Shown: positions 19,245 to 28,527, counted from the first letter of the stretch. The stretch: 64,000 nucleotides of DNA from DATFNV01 sp963827935 (GCA_963827935.1 CAWHCN010000004.1:1612001-1676000), one strand, 5' to 3'. Made by a program: numbers and translations. Notes: generated from the letters alone by a model not told the origin.

Positions 19245-19876
19245 CAGGATCCCGCGGACGACCGCCCCTTCAGTCCGTAGACCAGGCCCCACTGCTGCGC
19301 TCCGCGCTACGGGAAAGCCGCGTCGCCTATTGCGTAGCCGACCGTTTGACGGCTCTGGGGCCGCCGGAGGTCGGGCCGTGCCACGTCCTCATGCAGGACT
19401 TGGCGGCACGCGGTTGGCGGCTGCTTCGCCTAGTCGTGCGCGACGCGCTCACCCCTCTACCGCCCTATCGGCCATCTTACCCCTGATCGCGGTCCCGGCG
19501 GTGATGTGCGCAAGGTGAATCCGGGCGCCCCGTCCCCGCCTTTTTGCTCCCGTCGGCATCGGCCCGGTTCGCGAAAGATCGGGATTTACTGGGGCAACGT
19601 TTCCCAAACACGCACGGCCCGACGCGGAAGGGCGAGACGCGAAATGTCGGCCGCCATCACATCCCGCTGCTCAGGGACTCGTTGAACTCCTGCGGGATGG
19701 GCTCCCAACCGTGTGCTGCAACCGCCTGGTGCGTGCCGTCCAGTGAACTGCGCAGGCGCCCGCGCGGCTATCGCGAAATCTTTTGTCCCTGTGTCCTCCC
19801 GAGGACGCCGGCCGCAATGAGGTTCTCAGAAGGCGACCACAACGGTCAGACCTCTAACAATAAAAAGGAGACAGTC
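19245..19876. other. Stretch with one short coding remnant
   Basis: From about 19270 to 19482 one frame reads LLRSALRESRVAYCVADRL and CHVLMQDLAARGWRLLRLV, then LTPLPPYRPSYP and a stop, about 60 residues of protein-like sequence without a convincing start. It may be a small last gene of the helicase cluster or its decayed tail. From 19483 to 19860 I see nothing coding; an AAGGAG site at about 19865 serves the next gene. Confidence 0.35.
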
Positions 19877-20356
19877 ATGCGTCGGATCATTCTCAGCGTG
19901 GCGGCGATTGGCCTGGCCCTGGCACTCACCGGGACTGCGGAGGCGGGAAAGTCGGGCGGCAGAGTCCTCCGGCTCCCACGGTAGCGGGTCCCACGGCCAC
20001 CGCGGTACCAGGTCCCACAGCTACCACGAACGGCACGGGACCAGGTTCGAGGGCGGCTATTTCTACCGCGGCCGCGAGCACTCGCACTGGACGCACCGGT
20101 ACTGGTGGGCAAGTACGGCTGCTACACCTACTTCTGCCCGAGCACCGCTGCTGGTACTACTGGTACCAGCAAGACAATTGCTACTACCCTTGCAGCTACA
20201 TCGGCACCGCCACGCCGGTCGCCGAGACGGCCCCGGTGGGTGTGCCGAGCGGTGTGACGCAGATCGTGAACGTCAACAACGATTCTGCGGGCGCAGCGCA
20301 CCGGTGGCCAGACGCCGCCTGTCGTTCCGGGGAATGCTGGCCCTCCGATGCGGTAA
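19877..20356 (+). CDS. Small secreted Tyr/Cys/His-rich protein, broken
   Basis: A good ribosome-binding site precedes ATG 19877. The N-terminus, MRRIILSVAAIGLALALTG followed by TAEA, is a typical signal peptide with an Ala-X-Ala cleavage site. The mature part must be read in two or three frames: HGSGSHGHRGTRSHSYHER, GYFYRGREHSHWTHRYWW, GCYTYFCPS, CWYYWYQQDNCYYPCSYIG, VPSGVTQIVNVNNDS and PPVVPGNAGPPMR to a TAA at 20354. The Tyr/His/Cys pattern suggests an exported structural or metal-binding protein of a type frequent in Gemmata genomes. A hairpin follows directly. Confidence 0.6.
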
Positions 20357-20372
20357 GCAACCTCCGGGAACG

Positions 20373-20412
20373 AACCGGCCCAACCCCAGACGTTCAAGGG
20401 GTCGGGCCGGTT
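20373..20412 (+). terminator. Hairpin after the secreted-protein gene
   Basis: AACCGGCCCAACCCC (20373-20387) pairs with GGGGTCGGGCCGGTT (20398-20412), 14 of 15 positions, around a 10-base loop, 16 bases after the stop. There is no long T run after it, so intrinsic termination would depend on the strong GC stem. Confidence 0.6.
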
Positions 20413-20536
20413 GTTAGCGCGGGTTTGGCACAACGGTCGGCCCTGCTTGCCAGGTCTCGGCGGGGTCGGGTTCACCGGAATTTGGACATGTCCCGATTCT
20501 CGCCGCGGCGTTCTCACCGCAAGCGGGTGAAGTCGG

Positions 20537-20898
20537 CTACTCGTTCGCCAAGAAGAGATCGACCGCCCAGCACCCCCGGACGTGCGGCCCCTCAACCCGG
20601 CAGTGGTCCAACAGCTTGTCGTCGTCGCATCCAGCATCGGTCAAGGCGTCTGCCAGGATGGCAAGTCGGGCATGTCCAGCGTGCCCTCGGGCAACAGCCG
20701 CTCCGCGTAGATATGTTCGGCGATCCGGCGGACCGCGCCGCCATTCCAGGCTATCCACGTGTGTAAGCCGCGTGGCCGCCGAAAGACATGGCCGAACGCA
20801 GCGCGCAGGGCCGCTGCGGTGCTCGGTGAATGCAGGGACGACTTTGGCTGTCGCCGCTGGACCTCCTGTTTTTTTCTTGTCTCGCGATCGCTCTTCAC
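20537..20898 (-). CDS. Gemmata-type conserved protein ending HVRGCWAVDL
   Basis: Start GTG 20898 has GGAG just upstream. The product reads VKSDRETRKKQEVQRRQPK, then AALRAAFGHVFRRPRG and HIYAERLLPEGTLDMPDLP. After one frame change near 20665 it gives LAILADALTDAGCDDDKLL and GPHVRGCWAVDLFLANE, with a stop at 20537. The C-terminal segment is characteristic of a very abundant Gemmata protein family whose long members carry alanine-rich repeats. This copy has only the C-terminal part behind a short basic N-terminus, so it may be a 5'-shortened copy. The biochemical role is unknown. Confidence 0.65.
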
Positions 20899-21009
20899 GG
20901 TATCCTCTCCAATGCCCCGCCGGCTCAGCAAGGGCATCTTCATCGACGTGCAATCACGAGCATGGCTGAAGGCGGGACGTAAAAGGCGCCCGGTATGCTG
21001 TCGCTTCCG

Positions 21010-21600
21010 ATGGCGATTTCGCTGACCGATTGTCGAAACGGCAGGCGAGTTGCAGCTCAGATCGTGCATATGTCGCGCGATCTGGCGCCGCAGATGGATG
21101 CAACTTGGTGGAGAGACGCCCCGAAGGCAGTGTGCAAGCAGGAGGACGATAACCACTGGAAGTGGACGCAGCTCCTTGGAGGCGCCAGGTCATCTGAGAA
21201 TGCCAGGTTTGCCCGGAGCATCGCGGTGCTGACTGACGACGGCAACATCCAGGGAGCGGCTCTGTACTACCTGAATGGCATGTCTTACCTTGAGCCTGAC
21301 GCTGGAAGCGTTTTCGCCGACCGCCTCGCAACGGCTCCGCGTAACCGCGACTGGCTGGTAGCGGAGCCTGCTTGCCGGGGAGTGGGAACTGCCCTGCTGC
21401 GACTGCTGGTCGCCCACAGCTACGACGTAGGACACGGCGGAAGGGTCAATTTGCTGAGTTTTCCGAGGCCGCAAACTGTCGACTTTTACGAAAAGTTCGG
21501 TTTTGAGCGTACAGACGTGGATGAGGATGATATGATCCTTTTTGAGTTGCCACCCGACACGGCCGTTACCTTACTGCGGATGCGGGCTGCTCTCACCTGA
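21010..21600 (+). CDS. GNAT-family N-acetyltransferase-like protein
   Basis: Intact, 196 residues from the ATG at 21010 (an in-frame ATG at 20995 is possible). The acetyl-CoA-binding motif A is seen as CRGVGTALLRLLVAHSYD (Q/R-x-x-G-x-G/A type, residues about 122-139). Motif B-like FYEKFGFERTDVDEDDMIL lies near the end, as in GNAT enzymes. The N-terminal part (DLAPQMDATWWRDAPKAVC) is variable and the substrate cannot be told. It is one of the few undamaged genes of the left region and stands alone; no operon partner is obvious. Confidence 0.8.
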   Translation: MAISLTDCRNGRRVAAQIVHMSRDLAPQMDATWWRDAPKAVCKQEDDNHWKWTQLLGGARSSENARFARSIAVLTDDGNIQGAALYYLNGMSYLEPDAGSVFADRLATAPRNRDWLVAEPACRGVGTALLRLLVAHSYDVGHGGRVNLLSFPRPQTVDFYEKFGFERTDVDEDDMILFELPPDTAVTLLRMRAALT

Positions 21601-21635
21601 TCCCTCTTCTGGCAAGGGGTGAAAGATGGGGCGGG

Positions 21636-21889
21636 GTGATCCTACTCCAAGTCGCAGGCGGGGCGAAGGACCTCCGACGATTTCTGCGTGAGGTGCCCAG
21701 CCCCTCTGCGGCCGCTGGGGACGCCGTCGGCGAGGAGATCGAAACGCTCCTCGCGCTCGACCCGAGGTCGCCCTTCGCTTCCGCAAAGATACCATGGACG
21801 GCCTGGACAAGGCCACCAAGGCTCGGCTGCTGAACGACATCAGGGCAGTTCTCGCCATTGAGCGTTGCGCACGCATGTCCCATGATTGA
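21636..21889 (+). CDS. Small helical protein upstream of the ImmA/IrrE gene, broken
   Basis: A GTG at 21636 opens AKDLRRFLREVPSPSAAAG and VGEEIETLLALDPRSPFAS. A frame change near 21785 gives FRKDTMDGLDKATKARLLN and DIRAVLAIERCARMSHD, with a stop at 21887. The stop overlaps the next start (ATGATTGA). About 85 residues. By position it would be the regulator or antitoxin that usually precedes an ImmA/IrrE-type peptidase (commonly an Xre protein), but I cannot see a classical Xre helix-turn-helix, so the role is inference. Confidence 0.45.
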
Positions 21890-22860
21890 TGTCGCTGAAG
21901 CCCTGCGCATCACCGAAGAAGCCTTCCCTGAAGGACCGGAGACACTCGCTCGTCGGCTGGGCATCGACGTGCAGTACAGTCCCCTGGGTGGGTGCGATGG
22001 TTGGTGCGTGCGCAACGGTCCTCCTCAGGAGTCTGGTCAGAATCAGCACGAAGGCTCCACCGGGGCGTCGAGCGTTCACGCTGGCCCACGAGCTTGCGCA
22101 CCTCCTGCTCGGGATGGACCCCGATGTCGTGTACTTTGCCTCCCCCGGCGGGTTCAGCCTAAACACTCCTGAAGAGAAGGCTGCGAGCAATCTGGCGGCT
22201 GAGCTACTGCTCCCGCACTGCCCAGGTGGCGAAGCACGCTGAAGCGCCGCTGGTTGATGCAAGAACCCTGCAAAAGATTGCCAAGGCGGCCGGCGTTTCC
22301 GTGGTCATGGCCGCATGCCGCGTCGCAAGCCTAGCACCGCAACTCGGGCTGGTGAACGCAGCCGTATTGGGGTTTTCGAACGGCGTGCTCAAGTGGACCT
22401 GGTCGAAGACGCTCAGGGTTCCGCCGGAAGCCGCGACCAACTTGCTGCGGAAAACACGGGAAGCTCCGCCTCGTCCATTTCGGGGATCTCAAAGCGACGG
22501 CAGATCCTGGTCGCCTCCCGCCTGAAAGTCCGACTTTCATGGTGATCTTTCTTCAGCTGCTCCGCCTGCTCTTGGTAAGCAAAAAACCCAAGGCGAACAA
22601 CTGAAGGAATTGGAGGACCGCTTGTTCTCCGACGACGACCAGTTCCGCCGCCAGTTCAACGGCTGTTTGGGCACTTCAAGCCGAAAGCCATCCAGATGAG
22701 TTTGCGCGAGGCGATGCGCGCTCAACGAGCGTTGCATGGAGAAGTGGACGGGGGTTCGCGGAGTGCTGATCAGAGGACAGGTGGGGCAGCGGCTACATCC
22801 ACTTGCGTCTAAGCGAGTGGTGCGACGGATGACGCTGCACCACTCCATAGCCTTGCCGTG
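21882..22860 (+). CDS. ImmA/IrrE-family metallopeptidase (COG2856-like), broken
   Basis: The ATG at 21882 overlaps the upstream stop. The product starts EALRITEEAFPEGPETLAR, LGIDVQYSPL. After a frame change near 22010 it shows RRAFTLAHELAHLLLGMDP, the HExxH zinc site of ImmA/IrrE peptidases, and EEKAASNLAAELLLP, the third-ligand region typical of the family. Further frame changes (near 22210 and 22480) give RTLQKIAKAAGVSVVMAAC with VASLAPQLGLVNAAVLGF and then DDDQFRRQFNGCLGTF-type and KAIQMSLREAMRA-type segments, ending at a stop near 22858. Known members cleave repressors of mobile elements or act in stress responses. The long C-terminal region after the peptidase domain is unusual and may be a specificity domain. 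Confidence 0.7.
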
Positions 22861-23745
22861 AGGGGCTGCCAACCTTGACGCGGCCTGTGATTCCGGTGTC
22901 AGGAAAACGATCGTCTCGACACTCCTGAATGCCTAAGCGCAAGACCCCGATTTCTGCTGAAACCGCGGACGCCAACCATTCGGCTTTGGTCATCGTTATC
23001 CCATTTCCCGTCAGCTTGCAGGCAACTTCACGTCCTCCCCTCCGCCCGCGCCGCCCACAGGCCATGAAAGCGACCTGCCGGGCGCCCGGCGGGCCCGACC
23101 TGCACCGGTTTGTAAGAGTCCGCTTCCCCGCCCCGTCGCATCAGCCGAAATGAGCTTGCTTGCTCGACTACCCCGAGACGCACGATTCATACAGCGCCAC
23201 GCAGCGAGACCCGCCCTCGGTTCGCGGCGCCGACGCGGGAACCCGATCCCCTCCAAAGGAATTGGGACAAGTCTCAATTCGCGCCGCCGCACACCCACCG
23301 CGAGCGTAGCACCTGCCCCCTTCACTACGAGTTGGCCTGCCTCGCCTCGAACCCAGCCTAACCCCGCCATTTCATTTCTCACACCCCCGCCCGGGGGACC
23401 CCATCGACCGAGGGACCCAGAGGGAGAGACGTGCGGAAAGGCAGCGCCTGAGACCGAGAAGCGGAGGATAAGCGTCCCCGGGACCCATCGCGACCCCCGG
23501 GGGGTCTGGCTCAATTTCCGCCGGTTGGCCCCCTCCGGACCCCAGCAAATGGCCGTCAATCTGCCGAAAACCCCTGAAAAACAAGGGTTTTCTGGGGGCA
23601 CAAAGGGAGTGCCTTCTTGACGCGGCCCGCTTTGGTAGACAGGCAATCGGAACGAAGCAAAGCGGGATTGAAAGAGGGCGGAAAGAGGGATGAAACAGGC
23701 CCCAAACAGCCCGCAAACAAGCCGCAAACAACGGGAGGGAACGCG
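22861..23745. other. Long stretch without a convincing gene
   Basis: Open frames exist on both strands (for example 23150-23620 plus and 23372-23731 minus), but they are proline/arginine-rich, lack clear starts with ribosome-binding sites, and overlap each other, as expected for high-GC non-coding DNA. Near 23560-23600 an AACCC...GGGTT palindrome is visible. The right end (23640-23740) is purine-rich and leads into the mobile cassette with a GGGAGGG site. It may contain the left end of that cassette. Confidence 0.45.
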
Positions 23746-23967
23746 ATGGCAGGGTATCGACCCGGTGAACCTGGACGGCTTCTCAATCGACCCGTCCAAC
23801 CTACGCCAGCTTGCCGAAGTGTACGGCAGGCTCGCCGCCTACGCCGATCAGAAGGCGGCCGCGATGGAGCTGCGATTGAAGGGGGACATTGAAGCCGCCT
23901 GTCGTCGACGCGCCTGCGAAACGACTAACCGGCCCTCCCGCAATGGGCGCGCTGGTACGCGCACTGA
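23746..23967 (+). CDS. Small protein of the recombinase cassette (ending LPQWARWYAH)
   Basis: The ATG at 23746 follows GGGAGGG. The reading frame breaks at once because of a GGG where GG would restore it: then FSIDPSNLRQLAEVYGRLA and YADQKAAAMELRLKGDIEA follow in frame. A second break near 23900 leads to LPQWARWYAH and a TGA at 23965. About 72 residues, all-helical. Proteins of this kind occur in Gemmata next to the AAA-ATPase and recombinase genes below. The first break is a clear one-base homopolymer difference. Function unknown. Confidence 0.6.
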
Positions 23968-24058
23968 CCGGCGGCGCATCCCGGGGGTCGCGTTCCGGGC
24001 CGGTCGTTTCGAGTCTCTTTCCAGTCTCTTTCAACCCTGATTCACGGGAGGGTATGCC

Positions 24059-24541
24059 ATGCGTACATGGCGTGAGCGGACGGTGCGCGCTGTGGTGCTG
24101 GGGGTCCGGTGGGACGTGGTCCCGCCTGAGGCGCGGGCGGCCGTCGCCTGCCTGACCGCGCGGCAATGGGACATACTCCGCTGGCGCTTGAACGGCGAGA
24201 GCTGCGAGAGCATCGGCGAGCGCGAGCGGTGTAGCCGACAGGCGATTCACACTGTCGAGCGGACCGCACTGTGCAAGCTGGCACAGCGCGGCCGGCAAGG
24301 CAAAGCCACTGTCGGTCGATACCTCGTGCGCGCGACCCGGGCAGCGCCTCTGAGGCTGCCATCGCTGAGGATGAAGCGCGAAGACTGTGCGGCCATACGG
24401 GGCGGACTCCCCCAGGACGCGCTGGACAAGCTGGCCGATGCGTTCATCGCGGAAGCGGGGTCGCGGCCCGGTCAGCGCAGCGCGGCGGGAATGGTACGAC
24501 CGGCGAGCGCGGCAGCTCGAAGGCGGCAGCGGGCGGAGTGA
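24059..24541 (+). CDS. Helix-turn-helix protein of the recombinase cassette
   Basis: Intact, 160 residues. The central region, LTARQWDILRWRLNGESCE followed by IGERERCSRQAIHTVERTA, has the spacing of a sigma-region-4 or LuxR-type helix-turn-helix (residues about 35-75). A basic C-terminal tail follows. A GGGAGGG ribosome-binding site precedes ATG 24059. It stands between the LPQWARW protein and the AAA ATPase, all in one orientation, and may regulate the cassette. The last 25 residues (RRRQRAE end) are low in complexity and could follow an unrecognised frame break. Confidence 0.6.
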   Translation: MRTWRERTVRAVVLGVRWDVVPPEARAAVACLTARQWDILRWRLNGESCESIGERERCSRQAIHTVERTALCKLAQRGRQGKATVGRYLVRATRAAPLRLPSLRMKREDCAAIRGGLPQDALDKLADAFIAEAGSRPGQRSAAGMVRPASAAARRRQRAE

Positions 24542-24727
24542 TGCGATTCCCGGCGCAAGCCGGTTATTCGCCCCGTTCAAGGCTTTTTCAACCCTGTTCG
24601 GGCGCGGCCCGCGTGATGCTGCGGATCGATCCGCTCGCGCCCCCTGTCCGGCCGCGTGGGCCATGGCAAAGTGGGCCGGTCGGTCACCGCCGGCCCGGTT
24701 GAACCCCTGACCTGGAGGGATCGAACG

Positions 24728-25393
24728 ATGGGCAGTCTATTCGGACAGCGCCTCTTGTGAGCGCTCCCGCCCGACAACATGGGCGGAAGTCGTCGGGCAG
24801 GAGAAGACCGTCAAGGCCGTGCGCCAGCTCGCCCAGCGCGGCCACTGGCCGCCGCGCCTTCTTCCTGTCCGGGCAATCCGGCACGGGCAAGACAACCATT
24901 GCCCGGCTTATCGCCGGGGAAGTGGCCGGCCCGTGGGACGTGGAGGAAATGGACGCGGGCGCGCTGACGGAAACCGGCCTGCGCGACCTGGAGGCGCGCT
25001 GTCCCTGCGCGGCATGGACGCGGACAAGGGCGGCCGCGCCATCATCCTCAACGAGCGCGCGGCCTGCGCAAGAACGTCATCCGCGCCCTACTGGTCGCAC
25101 TGGGGGCATCCCGCCCCACGTCGTTTGGGTGTTCACGTCCACGGTCGAAGGCACGGATTCGCTGTTTGAGGAATACGACGACGCATCGCCTCTCCTGTCC
25201 CGCTGCCTGCGCCTGGACCTGTCCCGCCGCGACTTGGCCAAAGCCTTCGCGGTCCGCGCCAAGGAAATCGCGGAGAAGGAAGGGCTTGACGGCCGCCCCC
25301 TGGACCAGTACGTCCGGCTCGTGCAGAAGCATCGGCAGAACTCGCGCCGTCCTTCAAGAGATTGAGTCCGGCGCCATGGGGAACGACCAGTGA
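24728..25393 (+). CDS. AAA+ ATPase of the recombinase cassette (clamp-loader-like), broken
   Basis: The start MGSLFGQRLL meets a stop after 10 codons, and the neighbouring frame continues TWAEVVGQEKTVKAVRQLA. It then gives AFFLSGQSGTGKTTIARLI (Walker A), WDVEEMDAGALTETGLRDL, DKGGRAIILNE (Walker B-like), RKNVIRALLVAL, and VVWVFTSTVEGTDSLFEEY with SPLLSRCLRLDLSRRDLAK, which contains sensor 1 and the SRC arginine-finger-type motif of DnaX/RuvB-like ATPases. About 215 residues with four or more frame changes; a final change near 25345 gives VLQEIESGAMGNDQ and a stop at 25391. It may act on DNA during movement of the element; that is inference. Confidence 0.7.
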
Positions 25394-25404
25394 GACGAAC
25401 AACC

Positions 25405-25429
25405 GGCCGGCGCCCCATCGGCGCCGGCC
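25405..25429. repeat. Perfect 10-bp hairpin between cassette genes
   Basis: GGCCGGCGCC (25405-25414) pairs exactly with GGCGCCGGCC (25420-25429) around a 5-base loop. It lies 12 bases after the AAA-ATPase stop and just before the ribosome-binding site (CGGAGGAC) of the next gene, a place for partial termination or mRNA protection. Confidence 0.6.
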
Positions 25430-25449
25430 CTTACCGGAGGACAAGACCA

Positions 25450-26083
25450 ATGGGTGAATACATCGGCATCAACGGCGAGCAGATGAAGCTGGGGACGTGC
25501 GAAGACCTGTACTACGTCACCTACGACCAGGCGCGGCAGCTGCTCACCAGAGCGGTGCAAGTGCCGGGCAATCTGCCCCCGCGCGAGTACCTGGACCCGA
25601 AGCACCAGTGGCGCTATCGCTTCCCCTTCCCCGAGGAAGACGGCCGGGCCGCCGGCTCGTTCGACGACTTCAACAAGGGACGGGTCTTCTCCTGCCTGCC
25701 CGGCGCCCGTTCGCCCTGTCCCCCGACAACCACGACAAGCTATGCGTCTCCATCGGCCTGGGCGGGGTCCGTGGAGTCGGCGGCTTCAACGTCAATACCT
25801 GGGTCCCCTGCCCGGCATCGGGCCGGCTGGATCGGCATAGCCCGATGGACTCCTGGCCGGTCGAAATCGTGCAACAGCGGCTATGCCGGACGGTGCCCTC
25901 TGGACCGTCCTACGTGCGGCTGGTGCGGGAAAAGTACCGCATCGACCGGACCGCCGCCGAGGCCCTGGCCGCGTTCCTGCGCAACTACGAACGCGACGAA
26001 CGCAGCGCGAACCGCGGCTACTGGCCACCGTCGCGGATCGCATCCTCGCCGGCTACCCGGACAAGGCGCTGGTCGTGAAGTGA
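25450..26083 (+). CDS. Unknown protein of the recombinase cassette, broken
   Basis: The ATG at 25450 follows GGAGGAC. The sequence starts MGEYIGINGEQMKLGTCED, LYYVTYDQARQLLTRAVQV, then DPKHQWRYRFPFPEEDGRA. After frame changes near 25700 and 25830 it reads RPFALSPDNHDKLCVSIGL, PMDSWPVEIVQQRLC and YVRLVREKYRIDRTAAEAL. It ends in another frame with ATVADRILAGYPDKALVVK at a stop at 26081. About 211 residues. The family is known to me only as a Gemmata neighbour of serine recombinases; its function is unknown. Its tight spacing to both neighbours suggests one transcript. Confidence 0.55.
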
Positions 26084-26157
26084 AAGAGCGTCGATGAACA
26101 ACCCGCGCCCCGGACCGCGCCGGGGAGCCGCTCTCTTTGCCCCGGAGGAATCAGACA

Positions 26158-26879
26158 ATGGCTCAGGCCGTGATTTACGCCCGGTTCTCCCCCGCCCCAA
26201 CGCGGCGGAGTGCGATTCGGTCGAGAAGCAGATTGAGCGCTCCGCGCCTACTGCGACGCCCACGGCTATGAAGTGATCGGCAAGAAGCACGACAACGAAT
26301 GAGCGGCGGCCGGGCCGACAACCGCCCCGGGCTCCAGGCGGCCATCGCCCTGGCGTGCAAGCGCAAGGCCGTGCTGGTCGTCTACAAGCTGGACCGGCTC
26401 GCCCGGAACACCCGCGACGCGCTGGACGTGCTGGAGCCCTGCAGAAATCGAAAGCGGACCTAGCGTCACTCGTCGAGCAGATCAACTCGCGGAGTCCGAT
26501 GGGGCGATTATTCTTCACCCAGCTCGCCGCGTTCGCGGAGCTGGAAGCGCGAGCAGATTCGGGAGCGGACCAGCGCGGCCATGCGCACGTACCAGGCGGA
26601 CGGCCGGCGCATGACGCGGGCGGACCGCTGCCCGTTCGGCCAGCAAGCCGACCCGGCCGACCCCTCGCGGCTGATCGATAACCCCGAGGAGCTGGCGGCC
26701 CTGGAGCGCATCCGGACGTTGCGGTCCGAGGGGAAGGGCGCGAAGGCCATCACGGCGGCGCTGAACGCCGAGCGGTTCCCCTGCCGCGGGTGGTGCTGGC
26801 ATGTGACCACGGTAAAGCGCTGCTCCTGCGCGTCAGGCTGGCGGACCGGCGGCTTGACAGGACCGCATTTACAGAATGA
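26158..26879 (+). CDS. Serine recombinase (resolvase/invertase family), broken
   Basis: The ATG at 26158 follows CGGAGG. The catalytic N-terminal domain is visible: AQAVIYARFSP with the nucleophilic Ser, CDSVEKQIER, RAYCDAHGYEVIGKKHD, then SGGRADNRPGLQAAIALA and VLVVYKLDRLARNTRDALD (the conserved DRLAR), PMGRLFFTQLAAFAELE and EQIRERTSAAMRTY. The C-terminal region has PEELAALERIRTLRSEGKG and KAITAALNAERFPCRGWCW, a recombinase-associated HTH-like part. Frame changes near 26250, 26310 (an in-frame TGA), 26440, 26545 and 26815 break it; it ends at a TGA at 26877. About 240 residues. It probably moves the 23.7-26.9 kb cassette. As read it would be inactive. Confidence 0.8.
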
Positions 26880-27080
26880 CGCGGCTTCTGCGAGTCGTCC
26901 ACAAGCGGACGGCTCGCGGAAACCGCCGAGTTTTGAGAATGGCCGATAGCTGGTCGTGCCGATCGTACCCGCTGGCCAGGGAACGCGAATGGACGGAAGA
27001 GCGGCTACACCTGACTACACCCGACTACACCCGCTGCCGGGGTTTTTCAGGGGCAACTGGTGTAGTGGAAAATGCAAAAA

Positions 27081-27097
27081 CCCCGGGAAATCCGGGG
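27081..27097 (-). terminator. Rho-independent-type hairpin, minus strand
   Basis: CCCCGG (27081-27086) pairs with CCGGGG (27092-27097) with a GAAAT loop. On the minus strand the stem is followed by a T run (AAAAA at 27076-27080 on the plus strand), so it would stop transcription coming from the BON-domain gene. Confidence 0.6.
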
Positions 27098-27201
27098 GTC
27101 TCTTGCATATTCTTGCTTTTTGACAGCGATGTTTTCGGCTGCCAGTTCCCAGCGGGACGGGACGGCCGGGAGGGATTGGGTGGCCATGCGGGGCACGGGC
27201 C

Positions 27202-28265
27202 TCACAAAACAGCACGGGACGGAGGGGGCTTCCCATTATTATAGGGGAGCCCGCTCCGTCCCGCCTGACCCGAAGCCGTTGGCCGGCTGACGGCGATTTC
27301 CAGGTCATCTCGTTGCGCAGGCCATAGACTCCCGGCGCATATTTGAGGATCGTTTCGATCATGTGGGCATCCGCCGGGCTGGCGGCCTCGCCCCGCAAGA
27401 CCAGAGTGCCCGAACTGTCCACGCCCATCGTCAGGCCGTTGCGGCTGGCGGCGCTGATCCGGTCCGAGCGAGCGAGCAGGCCTTGCAGATCGGTCTGCAC
27501 ATTGGGCGCCAGGGCAGCAAACCCGCTGCCGCTGTTGAGCCCGATGACCGGCCCCGTGCCGCCGGGGCGATTCGCCATGGCGAGGGCATTGGGCAGGACA
27601 AGTGCCATGGCTCCGAAGTTGGGTCCGGTCTGACTGTTGGTGCTGCCCAGTCCACCCCCACCGCCCAGGCTGCTCATGCTGCCGCCGCGCACGTTGGCCG
27701 ACCCGCTGGTGCTGCTAATCAGTGTGGACGTGTTGGTCAGCATGTTGGTCGGCGTGCTGACCAGGCTACCGGTGATGAGCGGGGTGCCGAAGGCGGCGTT
27801 GGAGGCGCCGCTGCCGAGTCCAGCGGCCAGGGGGTTGGCAAAGCTGGAGGCCAGCATGTTGTATTGAGAGACGCCGCCGAGTGATTGGGAACCACGGCCG
27901 CCGCCGGACCCGCCGCCATAGCTGCCGGTGCCGCTGGTGCCGGAAAACAAGCCGCCGCTGCTGCCGCTGAAACTGCCACCGCTGCCGCTGCTGCCCGCGA
28001 AAGAACTGCCGCTGCTGCCACTGGTGCTGCCGACGAAATTGTTGCCACCGGCGAAGGAGAATCCGCTGCTGCTGCTGCTGCCGCTGCTGGAGCTGCCGCC
28101 GCTGGACATGCCTCCGCCGCCTCCGCCGCCGCCATACCCGCCGCCACCGCTGGTGCTGATGCCGGCCCCGCCCTGAGCCTGCGCGGTGGTGCTCCAGGTG
28201 AGGAGTACGGCCGCCGCCAACGTGCCGGCTGCCAGGACGCGGAACATCATTCTGCCCTTGCGCAT
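27202..28265 (-). CDS. Exported glycine/serine-rich protein with C-terminal BON-like domain
   Basis: The start at 28265 (MRKGRMMFRVLAAG) gives a signal peptide ending TTAQAQ. The mature part is extremely rich in Gly and Ser for about 120 residues (GGGGYGGGGGGGGMSSGG and similar), then QSLGGVSQYNMLASSFANP and a Ser/Thr/Asn-rich middle. The C-terminal part, LLARSDRISAASRNGLTMG, SGTLVLRGEAASPADAHMI and LKYAPGVYGLRNEMTW, has the pattern of a BON domain (phospholipid- or surface-binding). Uninterrupted, the frame runs on to 27015 through both hairpins, which is implausible. A one-base change near 27300 would give LRNDLEIAVSRP and an end at 27202, so the C-terminus is uncertain. Probably a cell-envelope protein. 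Confidence 0.65.
27216..27262 (-). terminator. Long imperfect hairpin at the 3' end of the BON-domain gene
   Basis: GGGACGGA (27216-27223) pairs with TCCGTCCC (27255-27262), and an inner stem GGGCT...AGCCC plus further GC pairs continue it with one mismatch. Its position at the end of the minus-strand gene suggests a terminator or mRNA 3' stabiliser. A second, T-tailed hairpin lies 120 bases further on. Confidence 0.55.
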
Positions 28266-28527
28266 GGGTAGCCCTCGCTCGTGCCTCGACGAATCTGTCA
28301 TCGGCCGACGCCCCCCGGTCGCATGACCGGCAAAAGCCCTACCGACGAAATTATTGACGTTGACCGCACCGGATGCAATGACAGGGGAAGCACCGGCGTT
28401 TGTCAACCTCAGTATAAACACCGATGACGCGCGAAGGACTTGCGCCAGCGCCGCAAGTTGCCCCACGAGCCCCAGCGCCAGCGAGGGGCGTGTAGAGATC
28501 TTCCGTCCCGCACTATCAGAGATTCCC

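Noticed and set aside
23150..23731. Overlapping open frames on both strands
   Set aside because: Pro/Arg/Gly-rich, mutually overlapping, without ribosome-binding sites or recognisable fold; typical of high-GC non-coding DNA.
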